A stretch of DNA of 64,000 bases from Rhizobium sp. P32RR-XVIII (GTDB lineage: Bacteria; Pseudomonadota; Alphaproteobacteria; Rhizobiales; Rhizobiaceae). Under the pieces are notes generated by a model. It was not told where the DNA came from and searched no databases. It worked only from the letters and a program-made list of their open reading frames with translations. This document shows positions 61,151-64,000 of the stretch, piece by piece. Position 1 is the stretch's first letter; each line of letters starts with the position of its first letter. Location of the stretch: assembly GCF_012641395.1 (NCBI RefSeq), contig NZ_JABAIH010000002.1, positions 620,001-684,000 on the forward strand, written 5' to 3'. The position numbers were made by a program, and so were the translations under genes.

Positions 61151-62320
61151 CTAGGACGCATCCGTCGAGAACTTGTGTATCGTCGTCGACTTTAGTGTTT
61201 CGCCCGGCTTCAGCACCGTCGTCGGAAAGGACGGCTTGTTGGGTGAATCCGGGAAGTGCTGCGTCTCGAGGCAGAAGCCGTCAGTCTGGCGGTATTGCTG
61301 ACCGGCCGCGCCCACGAGCGTCGAGTCGAGGAAGTTGCCGCTGTAGAACTGGATGCCGGGCTCCGTGGTCGATATCTCCATGATCCGGCCGGAGCGCGGA
61401 TCGTAGGCGCGCGCCGCGAATGAGAGGCCACTTCCCGACCGGTTCAGGACGAAGTTGTGATCGTATCCGCGGCCAAAGATCATTTGTTCGTCGTTCGCGC
61501 GGATGCGTGCGCCGATCGGCATCCCCTGACGGAAGTCGAACGGCGTACCGCTTACCGAGGCGAGCTGTCCGGTCGGGATCAGGGTCGCATCGACCGGCGT
61601 GTAGCGATCGGCGTTGATCGTGAGGATATGATCGCCGATCCCGCCCACGCCGTCGCCGGCGAGGTTGAAGTAGGAGTGACTCGTGAGATTAACCACGGTT
61701 GGTTTGTCAGTCGTCGCCTCGTAATCGATGCGCAGCTCGTTGTCGTCGGTGAGAGTATAGGTGACCCCGACCGTAAGCGCACCGGGATAGCCTTCCTCGC
61801 CATCCTTGCTCGTGTAGCTGAGCCGCGCCGCAGCGCCGCTCCCGCCGGTCAGTGGCTCGACGGCCCAGACAACCTTGTCGAAGCCTTTCTTGCCGCCATG
61901 CAGGCTGTTCGGTCCGTTATTTGCGGCGAGCTGGTACTGCGTGCCGTCCAGCGAGAACTTCGCGCTGCCGATGCGATTGCCGTAGCGTCCGATCAAGGCG
62001 CCGAAATAAGGATTCTTGGACTCGTAGTCGGCGAGTTCCTTGAAGCCGAGCACGATGTTGCCGAGGTTGCCCCAGCGGTCGGGTACGTTGATCGCCGTGA
62101 TGATGCCGCCATAGGCGATGAATTTGACAGACGCGCCCTTATCGTTGGTGAGCGTGTAGAGATCGACGGCTTTGCCGTCCTGCGTCTTTCCGAATGGGGT
62201 TTTGTCCACGGAGCCGGCGGCGGCGACCGCTGCCGTCAGTAGCACGCCCATGCCAAGCACAGCCGCGCCGAGCACTGACCTACCCCAAATATGCCATATG
62301 TTGTGATCGACCCACGTCAT
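61151..62320 (-). CDS. galM: Exported aldose 1-epimerase (galactose mutarotase)
   Basis: A 389-residue mutarotase with an N-terminal signal/anchor (about 14-36, SVLGAAVLGMGVLLTAAVAAAGS). GALIGRYGNRIG, NGPNSLHGGKKGFD (catalytic His), LTSHSYFNLAG (second His) and FCLETQHFPDSPN (catalytic Glu) are intact. The export signal suggests it works on sugars in the periplasm, which fits the LacI/ABC transporter genes that follow. GGGGAGG precedes the ATG. Confidence 0.92.
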   Translation of the reverse strand: MTWVDHNIWHIWGRSVLGAAVLGMGVLLTAAVAAAGSVDKTPFGKTQDGKAVDLYTLTNDKGASVKFIAYGGIITAINVPDRWGNLGNIVLGFKELADYESKNPYFGALIGRYGNRIGSAKFSLDGTQYQLAANNGPNSLHGGKKGFDKVVWAVEPLTGGSGAAARLSYTSKDGEEGYPGALTVGVTYTLTDDNELRIDYEATTDKPTVVNLTSHSYFNLAGDGVGGIGDHILTINADRYTPVDATLIPTGQLASVSGTPFDFRQGMPIGARIRANDEQMIFGRGYDHNFVLNRSGSGLSFAARAYDPRSGRIMEISTTEPGIQFYSGNFLDSTLVGAAGQQYRQTDGFCLETQHFPDSPNKPSFPTTVLKPGETLKSTTIHKFSTDAS

Positions 62321-62604
62321 GGTTTCCTCCCCTCATAGACATCCTCGCGGCCGGCCTCGGGCGAGCCGCCTGGAAGATCAACTTTAAACCCATCTGAATA
62401 TTAGCGTAAGCGAATATATGTTATACGGGCGACCGCAGCGCCGCACAGCGCACGCGTTAGTCGAACCCGGCTTCAAGGAGGTTGGTGTGGCTCGCGCAGC
62501 GCCTGCTGATCGTTTTACGACGCGCACGATGCGGCAGCAGCTACGAGGAACATTGTCGCGCTTGCGGGGGCGGGCGGCTACTGGCGTAAAATCGGCTGCT
62601 CTAT

Positions 62605-63630
62605 CTATATGTTCTGCGCGTCTGGAATGAGAGGAGGGACCTGGATAACCACGGGTTTGTTCGATCCGGATTCGATGATCTCAAAGACCTTTTTCAACAT
62701 TCCCGGTACGTCCTGCCGCACCATCTCGATCCCGTTTCCGAGCAAAGTCACGAAGGGGTCCCAGTCGAAGCAGCCGAGGACGAGGTTGCGGTCGTCGAGG
62801 TGGCCGGAGCGGCGAATCCACCGCATGACTCCTTCCAGCGAGATCGTCGAATTGACGAACATGCCTTTAGCCGGCGCATTGCCGCGAAGAGCGAGATCGT
62901 CGAGCGCCTTTTCGGCTTTTTCCGGTGCATAGCCGCAGGTAAGAATATTCTCCTCCTGAACGGCGACACCCAGTTCCGTATGGGCTTCGCGGAACCCTCG
63001 TATGCGCTCGGACGTGTTATGGTCGCTGCCTCGCCCGCCAATGAACAGGAGTGACTCCTTCCTTCCCAGCCTGCGTTCGCAATTGAGCAGAATGCGCCGA
63101 GTCAGTTCCCGGGATCCCGCGAAATTATCCGATATGACCGACGGGGCAAGCGCGCCGGGGAGGTCGAGATTCAGGCTGCGGACGCCTGCCGCCGCGCACA
63201 TCTCGGTTATTCGATCCGGATCCGTCGCGCCCGTCGCGATAAGACATTCGACCTGATAGGAAAGCAGAGTGCGCGCCGCCTCGACCTCGAGTTCGGGATC
63301 GCGGCGCGTGCAGGTGATGATCGGAAAAAGGCCGCGCGCACGTGCCATGTCTTCGAAGAGTTCGACGATAGAACCGAAGTAGCGGTTGTCGTATTTCGGA
63401 ACGATCATCCCGATGATGTGGGACTTCTCGCGCCTGAGCAGGCTCGCCTGCATGTTCAGAGCGTAACCCTGTTCCTCCGCGATCCGCATGATCTTTTCGG
63501 CAAGCTGACTGCTGATCCTGCGCTTCTTCCAATTGCCGTTGAGCACGGCGCTGACGGCGCTGGCGGACGTGCCGGCAAGCTCTGCCAGATCGTAGATTGT
63601 CGTTCTCTTCGTCTGCCTTACTTGAGTCAA
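62605..63630 (-). CDS. LacI-family transcriptional regulator
   Basis: A 341-residue regulator from the TTG at 63630. The HTH is TTIYDLAELAGTSASAVSAVLNGNWKKRRIS (about 9-39), followed by the periplasmic-binding-protein-like domain (IIGMIVPKYDNRYFGSIVELFED, PSVISDNFAG, SLLFIGGRGSDHNTSERIRGF). TTG is preferred because AGAAGGA is close by and the N-terminus then starts at the family position; the frame upstream runs through the operator region. It is divergent from a sugar-binding-protein gene with a 44-bp palindrome between. Confidence 0.88.
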   Translation of the reverse strand: MTQVRQTKRTTIYDLAELAGTSASAVSAVLNGNWKKRRISSQLAEKIMRIAEEQGYALNMQASLLRREKSHIIGMIVPKYDNRYFGSIVELFEDMARARGLFPIITCTRRDPELEVEAARTLLSYQVECLIATGATDPDRITEMCAAAGVRSLNLDLPGALAPSVISDNFAGSRELTRRILLNCERRLGRKESLLFIGGRGSDHNTSERIRGFREAHTELGVAVQEENILTCGYAPEKAEKALDDLALRGNAPAKGMFVNSTISLEGVMRWIRRSGHLDDRNLVLGCFDWDPFVTLLGNGIEMVRQDVPGMLKKVFEIIESGSNKPVVIQVPPLIPDAQNI

Positions 63631-63685
63631 ATTGTCCTTCTCCGTTTCGGCGGTAACTTGACACCAATCGAGAGAAGTGGCAATT

Positions 63686-63729
63686 CTTGCTTCATCGATT
63701 GAGCAAGCGTGCTTTATCGATGAAGCAAG
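63686..63729. promoter_or_regulatory. 44-bp palindromic operator of the LacI regulator
   Basis: CTTGCTTCATCGAT (63686-63699) and ATCGATGAAGCAAG (63716-63729) are perfect 14-bp arms; the 16-base centre adds AGCA/TGCT. It lies between the divergent regulator and transporter starts. The three nearly identical half-sites could let two dimers bind. Confidence 0.75.
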
Positions 63730-63903
63730 TTGGCTTTGCGCCGACGCAGGGAGGCAGTTCCAAAAAGGACGTGGAGAGGATGTCTTTTTGCAGGAGGCGC
63801 CTTGATCGTCGCTTTTTCGGCGGCGAAAGGGCGACGAACGGAGCTGACAGTGGTGACTTCCGGCAATGGCAATGCCTATTTCGATCACACCAAGGAGGAG
63901 AAA

Positions 63904-64000
63904 ATGAATTATCGTAATTTACTTATGGCTTCGGCGACCATCGTCATGGGGTTTGCCGGCGTAGCCTCGGCTCAAGAGGCCGCTACGGTCGCTTTCCTGA
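63904..64000 (+). CDS. Sugar ABC transporter periplasmic binding protein, 5' end
   Basis: Only 32 codons are in the window: a signal peptide MNYRNLLMASATIVMGFAGV then ASAQEAATVAFL. AAGGAGG lies before the ATG. The sequence after the predicted cleavage (VAFL-type first strand) and the divergent LacI gene indicate a ribose-type (CUT2) solute-binding protein, but the body lies beyond the window end. Confidence 0.7.
   Translation, partial: MNYRNLLMASATIVMGFAGVASAQEAATVAFL

Overview
The window is high-GC alphaproteobacterial DNA of the Rhizobiaceae type (Rhizobium, Ensifer, Shinella or Agrobacterium relatives). The grounds are a complete erythritol (ery) locus of the rhizobial/Brucella kind, a second short FtsZ, a type II lumazine synthase (RibH2) behind an FMN riboswitch, BA14K and DUF1883 proteins, and a GGAAC-N16-CGTT promoter of the general-stress sigma (EcfG/RpoE2) type. 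I see no rRNA, tRNA, insertion sequence, prophage or CRISPR array.

Layout. 1-10 kb: the end of rarA, DUF1883, a panE-like/small-membrane/dapA-like unit, ftsZ2, an SDR divergent from a LysR regulator, an AhpD-like protein divergent from a class III cyclase with TolB-like and TPR domains. 10-13 kb: an MFS (MHS-type) transporter and a PHB-depolymerase-like esterase. 13-33 kb: a polyol super-locus. The left arm (minus strand) is eryABCD-deoR-tpiA2-rpiB-dhaK-dhaL; the right arm (plus strand) is a DUF2291 protein and the eryEFG ABC transporter, then a second DeoR regulator, a LyxK-like FGGY kinase, a second GlpD-like FAD dehydrogenase and a convergent class II aldolase. 33-35 kb: ribH2 with its FMN riboswitch and a xylose-isomerase-like TIM barrel. 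35-46 kb: small, stress-type and oxidoreductase genes, a Crp-like regulator, a RIME-like mosaic repeat and an orphan multi-PAS kinase. 45.6-50 kb: two exported Gly/Asn-repeat proteins flanking a NarL-type two-component system. 50-53 kb: ohr, a DUF3095 cyclase-like gene and ohrR. 53-61 kb: dipZ, a Tat-exported hydrolase, an OmpR/EnvZ-type pair, an AraC regulator, an esterase and a duplicated fragment of the kinase 3' end. 61-64 kb: an exported mutarotase and a LacI regulator divergent from the start of a sugar ABC transporter.

How genes work together. Erythritol enters by EryEFG, is phosphorylated (EryA), oxidised (EryB), racemised (EryC) and isomerised by TpiA2/EryH and RpiB/EryI to D-erythrose 4-phosphate; DhaKL could feed free erythrulose or dihydroxyacetone into the same pool. 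The second kinase/FAD-dehydrogenase/aldolase set has the same kinase-then-oxidise logic and may serve another polyol. RibH2 could supply flavin for the two FAD dehydrogenases.

The most interesting non-gene signals are: a TAGGAC-N4-GTCCTA type palindrome in both intergenic regions upstream of the Gly/Asn-repeat genes; three copies of an 18-bp operator placed on the ohr and ohrR promoters; a 44-bp LacI operator; and a leader ORF with a hairpin before the ery transporter.
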